The notes beneath the pieces were generated by a model. It was not told the DNA's origin. It was given only the letters and a program-made list of their open reading frames with translations, and did no database searches. The position numbers and the translations under genes are program-made. From Stropharia rugosoannulata (lineage: Eukaryota; Basidiomycota; Agaricomycetes; Agaricales; Strophariaceae): a stretch of 64,000 nt of DNA. Of the stretch, positions 1-12,317 are shown piece after piece; the first letter of the stretch is position 1; each line of letters opens with the position of its first letter. The stretch is from NCBI GenBank assembly GCA_028532985.1, contig JANCIK010000003.1:2862001-2926000 (forward strand), in the 5' to 3' direction.

Positions 1-232
1 GAGATACGGAGACGGTTACCTCGAATAGTTCTGCATTAGCCTCCTTTACTGCTTCGGCTCTCAGAGTTTTCACTTCTAATGGAGTGAAGGAGGTTCCTCC
101 GCCTCGCGGAAAGTCCACATCTGCGGTTAATAGGGAGGTGGTAGGTTGCGCCGGCTTTGAATGGATGTCCGTACGGGACTTTTTGGGCTTGCTGTGCGCC
201 GACGACTCCTCAAGTGCACGCTTTACAGCCAT
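1..232 (-). CDS. RRP5: rRNA biogenesis protein Rrp5, N-terminal part (partial)
   Basis: The minus strand reads from an ATG at 232 to the window edge as an acidic/basic start followed by the block DFPRGGGTSFTPLEVK. That block matches the conserved N-terminus of Rrp5, where yeast has a closely similar SFPRGGASALTPLE segment. Rrp5 is a large nucleolar S1-repeat and HAT-repeat protein needed for cleavages at A0-A3 in pre-rRNA and so for both ribosomal subunits. Only about 70 residues are visible and no S1 repeat is reached. A possible GT donor follows the ELFE residues near position 19, so the last few codons may be intronic. The gene is divergent from SF3A2 across about 217 bp. The identification rests on one short but distinctive block. 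Confidence 0.75.
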   Translation of the reverse strand, partial: MAVKRALEESSAHSKPKKSRTDIHSKPAQPTTSLLTADVDFPRGGGTSFTPLEVKTLRAEAVKEANAELFEVTVSVS

Positions 233-449
233 AAGTAGATATAGTGTGAGGAGGGAACGGAAGGGGGTAAAGGGATGAAAAAAGCGGGAGGTGAGGTTGC
301 CTATACGGTGACCTTGCAGAATTTTTGAAGGGATCGGGTCATAGATCTTGATTATGTAATCTACGCTTCAGCCAGTCCGTGTAGGCGCTTGCTCCCCAAC
401 TTCACTCACGACTCTGTAAACCTCTTTGCTTGTATCGCCCGTATCCCCC

Positions 450-1341
450 ATGGGTAAGTCATTTCCCTTGCTCTCCCACTCTTTTATACCACTAACTCGT
501 GTACCCTCTGCCAGATTACCAGGTCAGTACCGTCTGTTGCGTCACACTCTTTGATATATTCATCAGCGAATTACTTTCAGAATCGAGTTGGTTCAAAGTT
601 CGGTGGTGGAGGTGTTGCAGGAGCCTCAGAAACCAATGTTGATCGTCGGGAACGTCTGCGCAAGCTCGCGCTGGAGACCATCGACCTTGCAAAGGTGCGT
701 ATTGTCAGTACTGTAGGACAGCTCGCGTCACGTATCCTTCCTGGAAATCTAGGACCCCTACATACTGCGCAACCACTTGGGCTCACTCGAATGTCGATTG
801 TGTCTAACACTACACACCAACGAAGGGTCTTACCTTGCGCATACTCAAGGCAAAAAGCATCAGACGAACCTTGCCCGCCGTGCTGCCCGCGATGCTAAAG
901 ACACGCAGCTGATGATTGCGCCCACGCAAACCAACATACAGAGGAAGGTTTTCCTGAAAATTGGTCGACCTGGGTACCGAGTAACGAAGGTCCGGGACAG
1001 AGATACGGGCAAAGAGGGCATGATGGTGCAAGTGCACCTTCCTCAAATAAAGGAAGGTGTCATTCCTCGCCGGAGGTTTATGAGCGCCTGGGAGCAAAAG
1101 AGAGAACCCCCCAACAAAGCCTATCAGTACCTCATTGTGAGTATTTGCCAGTCTGTGGGATCTGTTAATCTGAGTCTTTCACGCTCAGGTGGCGGCAGAG
1201 CCATACGAAACAATTGCCTTCCGGATACCCGCACGCGAGATCGAAGACGAAGCCGATGATGCTGGCTACTGGAATTGGTCTCATTGGGATCCTGACACAA
1301 AGCAATACAGCTTCCAGTTTATGTTTAGACTAAACTACTAA
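450..1341 (+). CDS. SF3A2: Splicing factor 3A subunit 2 (SF3a66/Prp11)
   Basis: Exons 450-453, 567-694, 753-1136 and 1189-1341 join in phase to 222 residues. The first exon is only four bases (ATGG), which gives the start MANYFQNRVGSKFGGGG, close to the family start MDFQ/MDYQNR. A C2H2-type matrin zinc finger follows (LECRLC...GSYLAHTQGKKHQ), then the VKIGRPGY-type and PYETIAF blocks of SF3a66. The protein is the U2 snRNP SF3a subunit that binds SF3b and the branch-site region during pre-spliceosome assembly in the nucleus. The proline-rich C-terminal repeats of animal homologues are absent, as in yeasts. The gene ends with FRLNY. Identity is firm; the 4-nt first exon is inferred from homology and splice signals. 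Confidence 0.93.
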
Positions 1342-1722
1342 TCTGTATGTAATAGTACTGCACCTCTTCTTTTTCTTTGATTTTTTATGTTGATTGGTCG
1401 TCTAAATATTATGTGTACTCGCTTTACATGTCATGTTTACAAATCTACCCAACTGGATATTGCCCAAGAAAATTGGCCAGAGTATGAACGGTCCATGAAG
1501 GTATACAGAAATTACACAAATTATGCGGATAAAAAAGTATGACGTCTAGTACAAATGATGTGCAAAGCCGAAAGCGATGATAGGGAGTGTAAATATGCGA
1601 TAGACATAGACGTACAGAATGAATGAAGAGGTTTGTCGCGTGATATGCATAATGTTCATGAGGATGAGGCAGGGATAAATACAAATATAAGAGCTGCAAA
1701 GTCGAAAATCAGCCAGTGCGAT
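1342..1722. other. Intergenic, convergent 3' flanks
   Basis: This 381-bp AT-rich stretch lies between the stop codons of SF3A2 and the minus-strand disordered-protein gene. Short ORFs occur but none has a recognisable product. It most likely holds the two 3' UTRs and polyadenylation sites. Confidence 0.6.
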
Positions 1723-4700
1723 TTAGAGATCAGTCCTGCGCTTGCTCAGAACTTTCTTCGGACTCTTCTCTGTTTTTGAGCGAGAAAGGGATCCAGGTTT
1801 AGAGAAAGCACTCGATGAATCATATCCTACCACAGGCGGTGCAAAGGAAACAGTAGCAATTCTCGCAGGAGGCGGTGGGATCTGCACTGAGGTTGGAGGC
1901 ACAATACTGACTCTCTTTTTCAGTTTACGACCGGTCTGTATATGCGCTTCGAGAGCCGGAGGCTTCGTGTCCACCACTGGGTGCACATTATGTACCACAG
2001 AAAGAGGCGAACTGCTAGGTGGAGGGTAGTACACTTGTGCCTGGGGTTTGAAGCTGACTTGCGCCGCGCGCCTCGGTGGTATCTGTCGGGGAGGTATGTA
2101 TGTTGGTAGCGAATGCGGCTGCGGGATATTGTGCTGTACGATTGGCGCGGGAGCATGTGTATTCTCGACATTGTTGGTATTAAGAGGCGCTGGCATAACG
2201 AGATGCTTCGGTACATGACGGCGGGGAGGAGGGCCGGTGCGAGGATGTCCAGAAGAACCGGTCGAGAAGGACTGATGAGTGCTCCTGGCATCACGATCAG
2301 GTTCGTAACCGGACAGGATGGACGCCTGGAGAGGAACGAGGCGCTCTCTGCTCCTGCGGGCAGGCAGCATAGGTATGACATGTTGATCCCCAGACACATT
2401 AGTCGCTCCTGGGTTAAATGTTGGAGCTTGGTTGACTGCCGGAGGCAGTCGGTGAACATTTTGGATCTGAGACTGAGCATCATTTGCACCAATACTTGAC
2501 TGCAACTGACGCTCTGAGTGTAAAGAAGGTAAGGAAGCACTACGATCCGCAATTCGATGCTGGACGCTCTGAACAGGTACTACAGGCAAAGGCACCGGGG
2601 CCGGAGCCGCCATCACTTCGGACCTCGGCAGCGGTACACCCTCTCCCGAGCCTACGTGGCTGTGCGGAGAAATGGTTTGCTGAAGGCCTGGAATGGGGAC
2701 AAGTGGTGAAGACGGTCCTCCCTCAGCTCCCACTCGGAAATGAGTAGGTCGCCGGGATAATTCTTCATGCTCAAGCTTTTCATGCACCTGGATGTCGATA
2801 CCATCTGAAGGAGCGAAGGTATATGGAGGCGGATCAGTGGGATTCCGCACCAAGAGCGGAATATTCTCCTTCTCTTTAACAGGCCTCTCCGGAGCTCTCG
2901 GCGGTCTTGCTGGAGCCTGAGGTTGGACATCTAGCGGCCAAACAGGGGATGGCCTCCGAGATGGTTCGCGACTTAATTGCTCGCATGAGTGATGTGACGC
3001 GTTGTCGTACGCCAGGGCCGGAGGAGACGGCGTGCGGTCATGCTCGTTTTCCAGGTGTATGGGATCATATGGATTAAACTCGTTCTCAGATTCTGGAGTT
3101 CCATGTGGCAAATAAATACGGGGAGCCGGAATCACGAGAGCGGGTTCGGCCTCCTGCTGTGAATGGAGCATAGCCATCCCGATATCAATTGGTGCAGCAT
3201 GAGGTTCCTCCTGCCCAGGTGGCTCAACTAAGCTAGGCACAGACAAGGATTCGATCTTCTGACTTCGAGTGGACGAGGTTGTTCGATGGGACGAATCAGA
3301 GCTGGGATTAGATGATACGATGATTGTACGAGGCAAGTGTTGAGAGTGTCGGCGCGAATTGTTCGAACTGCTGAAACTGCGTCGTGAATCCAAGGACGAT
3401 TGATATAGAGAGCTAGTATCAGAGCTATAATTAGAGGCAATAAGGTGTGAATGTGCCGAATCAAGAGAAACCTGTGACTGGAGGTACTGTGGACTAAAGT
3501 CTGTTCTAGAAATAGCTGCCAGCTCCGGCTGAACAGGATGGGGGTTTGGAAGAGGACTGAAGGGAGAAGGAGGCGGCCGAGATTGCCTTCTATTCCAGGA
3601 AAAATCCGACTGATTATCCGGACGCTCGTCCGTTCTGTACATATGCCGAGGGGGTTTCGATGAAGTGGGTGATGATAGCTGCGAGTGGCTTCGGGATATG
3701 GAGGGATGCAAAGGTGAATGCGCATGTTGCATTCGAGGAGGACGTACTGCATTTTCGCGGTTGTCTCTCATGCGCGGAGGAGGAGCGTTGACACGTGGCT
3801 CACCAAAGTTACGAGGCAGGATTTGGCCAGGCGATAGGTTTAATGAAACCCCAAACGGTGCCTGCGGTGGGACGTATGGCTACACGACGGATGAGCAACA
3901 CGAAGACCAGGGGGGATAATAGGCTTACTTTGCCATAGGCCTGCATTCCATACATGTGAGCAGACGAAGTATCTTGGGTTAATGTAGTGCCGAGGGAGAT
4001 GCTATCCGCGCCCCGCTTTATTGCCTGTGATGCAACTTCGTATGGCCCGTCATGATGGAGAGAGAGACCCAGCGGACTCGTTTCGTCGAGCTCGTCAATT
4101 CTGTCCAAATCATTGTTGCGGCTTTCGACTGGTCGCTTGGAAAGGGCTGTAAGCGCTGATCTGGGTGTCGATGTACCTGAAGAAGCGGCGCGCGGAGGCA
4201 AGATCGGCCTGTCTCTTGGCGCTGAGGCGACGGACTGGGAGATGCTTCGGGAGGATGAAGCTCGTGAGATGGTGTGCTCAGGCAGGAGAGCGGTCTTGGC
4301 TAGCGTGCTGACATTGGTTGAGCTGGGGGAGGTTTGTATCGTTTTCCGACGTGATAAGAAATGCATTCGTTTCTTCCTGCCTTGCGTGAGTGCAGATGGC
4401 TGCGGATGGCGAGTGAGGAAAGAGAAAGCGTTGCGACGTTCTGGACGTGGTTGCAATGGTGGAGCGGTGGACGCAACGGCGGTAGAACAAGAGGTCTGGG
4501 CGGAAGGCGCAGCTGTGTTCAGGGTCGGCTGCGTAAATGACAAAGAGGTGTCTTGATGGTGAATGCCACTGCCACCGTCGATATGGGACACGGGAGAGTT
4601 TGGCGGTTGCACGGGCTCAAGGTGCCAGTCTGCCGAGGTATGGATGCCGTTACACCGCTCAAAATTAGACAGCGGAGGGAGTCTGTGTCTGCCTTTGAGA

Positions 4701-4864
4701 ATAGGATGGCCCTGGGGTGGAGAGTCCCAGGCGAAGTGCTTGTTGGTGTCTGAGTACGGGTTGCAGCGAAGGTCAGGTGAGAAGGCAGGATCCGAGAGAA
4801 GATGCGAGGGGACGATGGACTTGTATTCTTTCTGTGCTGGCTGGACAGAAAACCCAAATTTCAT
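1723..4864 (-). CDS. Large Pro/Ser-rich disordered protein, unknown function
   Basis: Two exons, 4864-3929 and 3861-1723, join in phase 0 across a 67-nt GT-AG intron to a 1024-residue protein. The junction reads MQAYGK|APFGVSLNLSP. I recognise no domain. The sequence is rich in Ser, Pro, Arg and Gln, contains many SP/TP and RRxS sites and poly-Pro runs, and ends in a basic tail (KSPKKVLSKRRTDL), so it is probably intrinsically disordered and heavily phosphorylated. If the intron is retained, a hydrophobic stretch (LLSPLVFVLLIRR) appears before a stop; the spliced form has no membrane segment. The start is the first in-frame ATG, at 4864-4862. A conserved Agaricomycete orphan family is possible but cannot be shown from sequence alone. 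Confidence 0.72.
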
Positions 4865-5190
4865 GGGGACCAAGCCATATAAAAAGGGACGGCCAACCAA
4901 GAGCGAAGGGACTGCGAATGGCGTCAGTCACGTCGGGCTCCAACAGCCGCCCTGCCCACTTTTATCGCTCACTGCCGTCATGCCTAGAATAATCCGGGAC
5001 GCAAACGTGCTTACCCTCGTGCACAGACAATGCTTCCGGCCGTGTATTCTACGACATATCATGATAATTGGCTAATGCGGCTGTGTATGTATCAAAGTTT
5101 ATAGAATGTGATTGCAAATGAAATGCATCATCCTCTCCGATGCTATCCAGAAACCAGAGTCCCGACTATATCTCTATATACCGTACTCCT
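4865..5190. other. Intergenic, between two minus-strand genes
   Basis: These 326 bp hold the 5' flank of the disordered-protein gene (start 4864) and the 3' flank of its upstream neighbour (stop at 5191). A TATA-like TATATGG lies only about 15 bp from the ATG on the minus strand, which is too close to be a convincing TATA box. Nothing else is recognisable. Confidence 0.5.
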
Positions 5191-7270
5191 CTAAGTCACT
5201 CTCCTAGCCTGAGCTCCACTAGATGTGCCTCCCGCAAGCCCTGGTCGTGATCTACTCCCGGTGGCAGGGGCAGGTAAACGGGACGAAGCGGTCCGCGTGA
5301 CAGGCTTTGGAATGGCGGAGGAAGGCCCAACCGTACCATACTTAACAGGCTGTCTTAGGCCGGTGTTAGACTGAGAAGAGACCGCAGATTTTATCGCCGT
5401 TGCCACTTTTTCTACGCTGCCCGCCACTGTATGCACCGCTGCTACTCGTCGCGGTCCGTTCGCCGCCACGGGAGGCCTGCTCGTATCAGCAGACATCCCG
5501 GCCTTTGAACTGTGCGCATTATTTAGCTTGGGGCCTTCGGATATAAGCACCCGCCGTGGACCACCCCCGGCTATGGTATTCGAGGCGGAAGTCAGCGTGC
5601 CTTTTCTGGCAAGTGGGACTGGTACTGGGACGGCTTGGGATACCTTGACTGTTCTTGACGAATTGCTGGCAGGCAAGGGTGGGATAGAGGCGGCGGACTT
5701 CTCCCGTCCCAGAGGTAGAACGGTACGTGCCGCATCTGACGCTCGTCTAGAAGGAGTCGTGCTGCCACCTGCACCTGAGCTTAAAGCAGAATTGGTGTTC
5801 GAGGCGGTAGATAATCGCCGTGTCAATAATTTTGACCGCTTTACGATTTTCAACCCAGGCACAGGCGGCGGTGGCGGATTTGCTAAAGACGGATACTTCG
5901 AAGTACTCGGAGTCGACAAATGTATACTTTCCTTTTCTTGGTGGGAAAATACATTTGACTTTGAATGTGATTTTTCATCATTTTTTAGACTTGCACCGTG
6001 TAGAATGTCTGGCAGTGTCACGCGGATCAATGAAAGACAAAATCAGACTTGCAATGCACTGACCATGGTCATTGAGTGATGGAGTACTCGTTATAGATGA
6101 TACAGGAGGCTTTTCGACGGTGTACAACTCCGCACTCTGAATAAATACGCCTGCAGGTGCGGTCAGAAACGGCCAGTTCCACACAATTAACTACATACGA
6201 TTTGGTCGAGCGGGTTTATCAACGCCAACTTTGGGAAGTTCTAATTGAGTCGGAGACGTAGGATCCAAATCTTCCTCCCCAAAACTGTCGTCAATAGTGT
6301 TCAAAAAAGAATCTGATTCTTCACAAGTTGAGCTCAAGAATGATATCTTTTCGTTCAATAGGTCGAAGGTCGTATCTAGTGAATTTAGGTGCAGCTGGAA
6401 TGATGAGTGGAGGTCAACAGACATGCGATTGTTTACATTGGATGGTGAAGCGGCATTCGGTCTGAGTCGCACTTCCGAGGGAGGTATACACAAGAGGACG
6501 CTGGGCGACGGGCATAATTGAGAGGGGGGAGGGGATACGTCCAGGGGAAACGAAGAGTCTGCTATCAGGTTTTCTGGAGATGCCGGCAAATCTAGGGTGC
6601 ATATGGAGGATGCTAATGCCTGTGGAACACATGAATTTGTTTGTGCCGGAGAGTCGGTATCTGTGTCAGAGATCTCAATTACCGGAGTGATGATGTCGGG
6701 AACATGTACAGATGGGGTCTTATTATGTCTTAAAGTTGAGTCCGACTTGTCAATAGACAAGCAGTCGGCCTCAAGCTCAAGGGGTGAGTTGGGAGAGCTC
6801 TCTACTGAAGTAAGATTTGATGACATGGGTAATATATGCTTTCGATACGACTTCTTGCGAGCCATAGGCGTTATTTGTTCCTTAAAGGACAGTTCGGCGA
6901 GTGGAGTGCGCGGTGTGGGAGACGCCGTCGGTGTAGTAAATGCAGTGACATGGCGCCCAGACCACTTTGGCGTAGCTGCTTTAGCCATGTCGCGCCATGT
7001 CAGGGTATCGCCGTCTTCGTTGTCAATTATATTCCTGTTTATTTCCTCTAGCTCGTCTTCCATAGCCATTAGATCATGTATATCGAGTTCGTCCGCCGTT
7101 ATATCCCCTATGTCAATAAGGCGTTGCCGGAGTATGCGCTGGGCTGGTGTTTGGGAGGAATGCGCATGGAAGAATGACCTTTCGCCCAGATCATTCTCTT
7201 TGTCAGCCACCGAGGGGACTGATAGAGGGTCAAAGAGAGAAAGGATACTTGGGCGAGGACGGTGAGCCAT
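5191..7270 (-). CDS. Unknown protein, disordered, basic C-terminus
   Basis: Three exons (7270-6199, 6150-6064, 6008-5191) join with consistent phases (1, then 1) across introns of 48 and 55 nt, giving 658 residues. The N-terminal third holds a short likely helical, acidic region (ADELDIHDLMAMEDELEEIN), followed by long Ser/Thr/Pro-rich acidic stretches. The last 250 residues are basic and Ser/Ala/Pro-rich, ending TSSGAQARRVT. I recognise no family. The pattern of many SP/TP sites with a basic tail is seen in some cytoskeletal and cell-cycle proteins, but this is only a hint. The gene is divergent from SLD2 with just 153 bp between start codons, so the promoter is probably shared. Confidence 0.75.
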
Positions 7271-7423
7271 TTGTGAGCTGGTAAAAGTAGATTGTGGTGT
7301 GTGCAGCGAGGCAGTTGTGATCGATGTTCAACATTTGTTTGTCTCTGTGTACGCGACTTACCCCGCCCACCGCGTCGCGTCCTGAGGTCTGTTCATCCCT
7401 TTCCCATCACCTGCCAGCTTGCC
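7271..7423. promoter_or_regulatory. Short bidirectional promoter (unknown gene / SLD2)
   Basis: Only 153 bp separate the two start codons. The region carries a pyrimidine- and GC-rich core with CGCGTC steps (about 7367-7380), which resemble but do not match the MluI cell-cycle box ACGCGT. A shared cell-cycle promoter would suit SLD2; this is inference. Confidence 0.4.
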
Positions 7424-9145
7424 ATGGCTGACTTACCAACAGTCCGTGCTGAAATTAAAGCATGGGAACGCTCGTTCAAGGATACTAATGGCTCTGGTCC
7501 AACGCTTGACGATATAAGGGCTAATGCTGCCATTGGTTAGTATCTAGTCTCATTTTTGCAGACGGATATTCACGTTATAATAGCCGAGAAGTACAAAATG
7601 TATAAACGGCTTTCCAAAGCAGCGGCACTGTCCTCAAGCACGACGAACCCCGCTTCCCTTGTTCCCAGCACACCACCTCGACATGAATCCATTCGTCAGA
7701 AGTCTTCCGCTTCGGCCCTTGCGTCCACGTCTCGCGCGGTCCAACTCACAGCACCACTTGCCGCTTTTAACCCCTTTTCTCCTCAGAAGAAATCAAGGAA
7801 GGAGGATAAGCGACGTGCGTCACCAGATATGAGAGAGGGAACACCTCCACAAAAATCCATAAAACGACGCAGTCCTAGTCAGGATTTACTACACGACTTC
7901 ACCAAATCGAATAAATCTAAGGACACTGGCCCCTCTGTAACTCCACTAAGCTACTCTCTTCCTCTACGCGCAACACCTGAAAGTGCAGTAACTAGGGCTA
8001 GGAAGAGGCTTCGCGGAGACCCTGTCTCTCCTTCGCCGAACAAAGACAAGAGACGAAAAGTGACATCGCAAAGTAATCTTCTGTTCGCCCGCCTCAATCC
8101 CGACATCCAGAGCGAAGATGAACTCGATATACCCCAAGACGAAAACGACTCCTTTGTGGACAACTCTCCAATGAAGGCTAAGACAGGAAAGCTCTTCCCA
8201 GCTTTGTTTGAGCACGACAGTGCTCCCGTGGATCTTTTTGGAATCAAGTCTGACTTGCAGGGAGCACTCGGTAAATCCAAAAACTCTGAGAAAGCATTAG
8301 GGAAGCAATTCGTGCCACTTGTTCGCGTAAAACCTGTACCACGAATGACATCCAAATCCATGAAGTCTCTGTCTGCCGCTCCTTCTAGGGGCGATTCAAA
8401 ACCTTCAGGGTCCCGCCTACTTCCGATGTTGCCGACTCCTTCTCAGAGCAGCATAGATAAAGGAGATCAAAGTGAAATATCTAACACTCGATCTTCCGCC
8501 AAACGTGCGCTAACTGAAGACACCGATGATGAATCTGTTCCAAACCCCAGGACCAAGTCACCTTTACTACCGCCATCTCCCCCACCCGAAGTCGATCATC
8601 AGATGTCCAGTGGAGCTGGAAAGTCTAAAGCATCCTCGAAGGGGAACCCCAAAGGACGGAAGAAGTCGAGACTCTCTGCTGATCTGCAGGACGAGGACGA
8701 GAGTGATGAACAGGAATTCAAAGCTAAGCTCAAAATAGTAAATCGACGTGACGCTCGATTTCATTATTCAAGCCAGCGGCAAGTCGAAGAAGGTGCTGCA
8801 TCCGACTCTGATCCCAACTTAGGCCATACACGTTTTCCCGCGCCTCATGCTGCCTCGCCGGATAACTCGCAGCTGAAGGATGGCGATATAGAAATAGATC
8901 TACCTGACCAACTCCGGAGCGTTTTAGCCATCGACTCTGTTCCAATCAAACAAGGTTCTGAGGAAACCCTCGTCAATGGCTTACTATACGGCCGTCGTGC
9001 CACAAACTATGATCCAATTAAAGGAGGAGAAATATGGGACGTTGGTGAAGACGATTATGATCCTAATGGCAGTCATAACAACTATGCAGAGGGGGAGGAT
9101 GACTGGGAGGGAGAACCCGTTCCATGGGAGTTGGCAGAGTTGTAA
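7424..9145 (+). CDS. SLD2: DNA replication regulator Sld2
   Basis: Exons 7424-7535 and 7584-9145 join in phase 1 across a 48-nt intron to 557 residues. The N-terminus has the Sld2/RECQL4 signature: RAEIKAWERSFKDTNG, then a DDI motif, then IAEKYKMYKRLSK across the splice. After this the protein is low-complexity with many SP/TP motifs, as expected for a target of cyclin-dependent kinase. Phosphorylated Sld2 binds Dpb11/TopBP1 BRCT repeats together with Sld3 to load GINS and activate the Mcm2-7 helicase at origins. The C-terminus is acidic with a conserved-looking block (YGRRATNYDPIKGGEIW). There is no RecQ helicase domain, as in yeast. The function is assigned from the N-terminal motif and overall layout. 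Confidence 0.85.
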
Positions 9146-9698
9146 CGGACCATGCAATGCATGTTCCCGCTCTGGCGTGTATAATATGTAATCTTAATCT
9201 CGAAGAGTTTTGATGCGGCCGGCAAGTTTGTGAAGGTTCATAGCGTTATACCTGTCTACTCGAGGTGCGCAAAACGCTTGTTTATCACCATAGCGCGCAA
9301 ACTCATACCTCGCTAATGTAAGATACGCCGTATTATCGCAAGGATTTTGCGTCACGGGGCAGTTTTAATACTTGAACAAAGTACTTTTACCCACTGTAGC
9401 CTCATTCCAAGCGCATGTAAACCAACACCCCTACTCCTGTCATATTCAAGCCTGTGCGTGTACATGAGACCGATCATCTTACAGACGAGATGAACGTATC
9501 AGGTCTCAACACGACAGGGCGCAGCATGGCTGCCGCGCAGTAGGCGGGTTGAAAGAGTATCTAAAGGCTTCACGACGCTCGATTTCTTTCATTACCATTC
9601 TCAGCGCTTTCTAGCCGCATCGAATATTTTCACGGACACTCCAATAACCAGGCCGTCACACCTCCATCTACCAGCCGTAGGCTATTTCGCACAGAACA
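9146..9698. other. Intergenic between SLD2 and F-box gene
   Basis: These 553 bp contain the SLD2 3' flank and the F-box gene 5' flank. I see no gene, no repeat and no convincing TAT(A) element; a CT-rich stretch precedes the F-box start codon. Confidence 0.5.
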
Positions 9699-12009
9699 AT
9701 GGCTGCCGTCATTCTCAGAGACTCTGAAGCGACCAACAAGCTTCTGGAAGCTATTCTTGAGTCGCCCAACGGGCGTCGCTCTTTGTCTCGCTTTGCAAGG
9801 ACATGCCGTGCATTCTCGGGTCCCGCTCTTGATATTTTATGGCGAGACCTTGACTCGCTCGTCCCCATAGTGGGATTATTCCCTGGCAATCTGCTCAAGA
9901 AATCCCGCAAGCCGGGTTTGGGTCTGGTATGTGTTCTCCGACATCCTTTCTATGTTCGATTTTAACCTCCGGTTGTATTAGGCCAAGGCGCCTCAGGACG
10001 CGGATTGGCAGACCATCGTCAAGTACAGTCAGCGCATCAAGCGCATTAGCTACGACGAGAACTCCAACGCACTCTCTGTTTCCATCTTCTCCGTTTTCGA
10101 AGAGAACAAGCCTGCGGGGATGAAATACATCCTTCCCTGTCTACAGGAACTGACCTGGAAGGTCGAGACTGCTGCTGCGCTGGACCGCTGCAATATGTTC
10201 ATTCATCCCGGCCTTGAATACATCAACCTCGATGTCGGAAGCAGGCTTCCCAAGTTCAACCAGTTCCTCAGCGACGTCGTCAGGCGCACAAACTTGAAAG
10301 GCTTTTCTTTCAACTCTCCTACTGCCATCGCTGACAACTTCAGCGATATTCTGTCGAAGCAGACGGGTCTGGAGAGAATTTCGCTCGTCGCTCCTGGAGC
10401 GTTGTCTCCCAAAATCGGTCGATGGGTCGGAGCACTTCCCCAGCTGAAGCAGCTTCAATTGGATCTCACCGGAAGAGCGCCCATTGCCGTAGAGGGTTTC
10501 TTTGACGACCTTCCGAGGTCGGGGGATTCTACCCCTAGCTCGATCGGGTCCAGAGACAGCGGCGTCTTTTCTGGTGAGGAACTTGATTTCACTGAGATCA
10601 GAAAATCAGCACTTCGACTCACGGGAGATGTACCCCCAAAAGGCTCCTTCACTAAACTTTCCAAGCTGCAGCTCATGGGTGAAGTTGCGAACATTGCAGT
10701 TTTCCTTAAGCACCTCGACAGCACCCTGGTTCACCTCGACCTCGTCATAGAAGACCCTCCGGACAACGCAGACTGGATGGATCTCTCGGAGTTGATCTGT
10801 GCTAAATTTTCGCAGTCCCTTCAGTCGATGCGCATCATTGCCACGCCTTCAGCGCGCTTTGCTGACCTGGTCCGGTCAACTTCTAGGGCAGAACCGCCTA
10901 CGGGAAGGCTTTCTCTAGAGAAGTTCACCGGTCTGGCAAATCTCATGAAACTCGACATAGACCTTCCAGAGTCCATTGTCTTTACGCCTGCTGACATCGA
11001 AGCAGTAGCTAACGCCTGCCCGCGTCTGGAAGTACTCAAGTTGTGTCCTCTGGCACGCTTTCCCATCCCCTACAGTCCCAAGCTCACACTCGAATCTCTC
11101 CTTCCACTTACCACTAATTGTAAAAATCTCCACACTCTCGCGGCGGTCTTTAACGCCCAACCAGGGAGCGAAAAGGTCCTGAAGTCGCAAGAGTTCTCGT
11201 CCTTGTCCATCCTGCGTCTGCATGCAGGCCATTCATGGGGGAACGACCCACTTCAGATATCCATCCTTCTCAGTCACCTCATGCCAAGGCTGGAACTCCT
11301 CAAATGGTTCCAGGAAAAGACAAGAGCTGGGTTTATTGAAGCTCATGCGAAAACGTGGCAGTCCGTGTCAGAAATCCTTCCTCACGTCCAGGCTGTTCGA
11401 TCCACCGAGCGGACCTTCGTCCGAGTTGTGACACTTGAACCACCTCCACCCCGACCTGCTCCTGAAACCGCTGAGAAAAGCATCGATGCCACAGTGAGGC
11501 TCGCGAATAAGGCGATATCGGCACGACCTGTGTTCGTGGATGAAGACATACAATGTTCTCCTGAACTTGTCAGCGTCGAAATCGATGCCACCACGGAGCA
11601 CCATGAAGTTTCTGTAGATGCAACACCGACTCTATCAGACGTTAGTATTGAGGCTGTTCCGGAAACAACATCGATAGCCGTGTCTACGATTGTTTCTTCT
11701 CTTCCAAATGGTGCCTTTACGTCAGCTACACTCCTTCCCGTCAACCAACCAATCCCCAGCCTGATGATGCTTCCTTCCATCCTCAGTTTCCTATCATTTG
11801 TTTACAAATTCGCCACTCTTCCCGTTACCTTCTCTTCTCGCATTCTCCAGCTCGCTATGGGGTACATGCAGCCGAGCAAATGGGGCCATACGAATGGTAC
11901 CATTTCCCCTAAAAACAGTGTAGTGCACACTCTTCCTAGGTCTGTCTCCACGCAGACTGGCACCGATGCCAACTCAATACCACTGGACACCCTGCAAGTC
12001 CGTCACTAA
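9699..12009 (+). CDS. F-box / LRR-like protein
   Basis: Exons 9699-9926 and 9982-12009 join in phase 0 across a 55-nt intron to 751 residues. The first 60 residues have the degenerate F-box pattern common in Agaricomycetes: LLEAILESP...LSRFARTCRAF...ALDILWRDLDSL. Leu-rich repeats follow irregularly to about residue 470. F-box proteins recruit substrates to SCF ubiquitin ligases through Skp1; the substrate is unknown. The C-terminal 250 residues are different: a Pro/Thr/Val-rich linker, then a hydrophobic segment (MMLPSILSFLSFVYKFA) that could be a membrane anchor or amphipathic helix, which is unusual for this family. The assignment is by pattern, not by close homology. Confidence 0.78.
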
Positions 12010-12317
12010 TTATTACTTTATTATGCCTCGTCCTTCTTACTTTACCTATGCCTCTATGTTGTTAGACTCCCACTTATGAGCATACATATGATTATGATGA
12101 TACCACCCATGCAATTCATTACTTTTCTCTGAAACCTCGTCCTGAGAAGCGCCCGAGTGATAGCAATGAAGCGCGTCGAATGCGCGCCCCTAATTTGGCA
12201 GAGATCAAATTGACCACGTGGGGCCAATTATTGCAAACAAGCCACAACATGAGCGCGACGCGTCACCGCGATTGGACGAATAGATCACATACTACCTCTC
12301 GTACACCCAACTATATT
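12010..12317. other. Intergenic, RPN5 5' flank
   Basis: These 308 bp hold the F-box gene 3' flank and the RPN5 promoter. A single ACGCGT element (12258-12263) sits 55 bp before the RPN5 start codon inside a GC-rich patch. It matches the MluI box, but one copy is weak evidence. Confidence 0.4.

Noticed and set aside
551..1259. Separate small genes on the minus strand over SF3A2
   Set aside because: They are antisense shadows of the SF3A2 exons.
4875..4887. TATA box of the disordered-protein gene
   Set aside because: It lies only about 15 bp from the start codon, too close to direct a usable 5' UTR.
12258..12263. MluI cell-cycle box controlling RPN5
   Set aside because: A single hexamer in GC-rich DNA is expected by chance and RPN5 is not a known MBF target.
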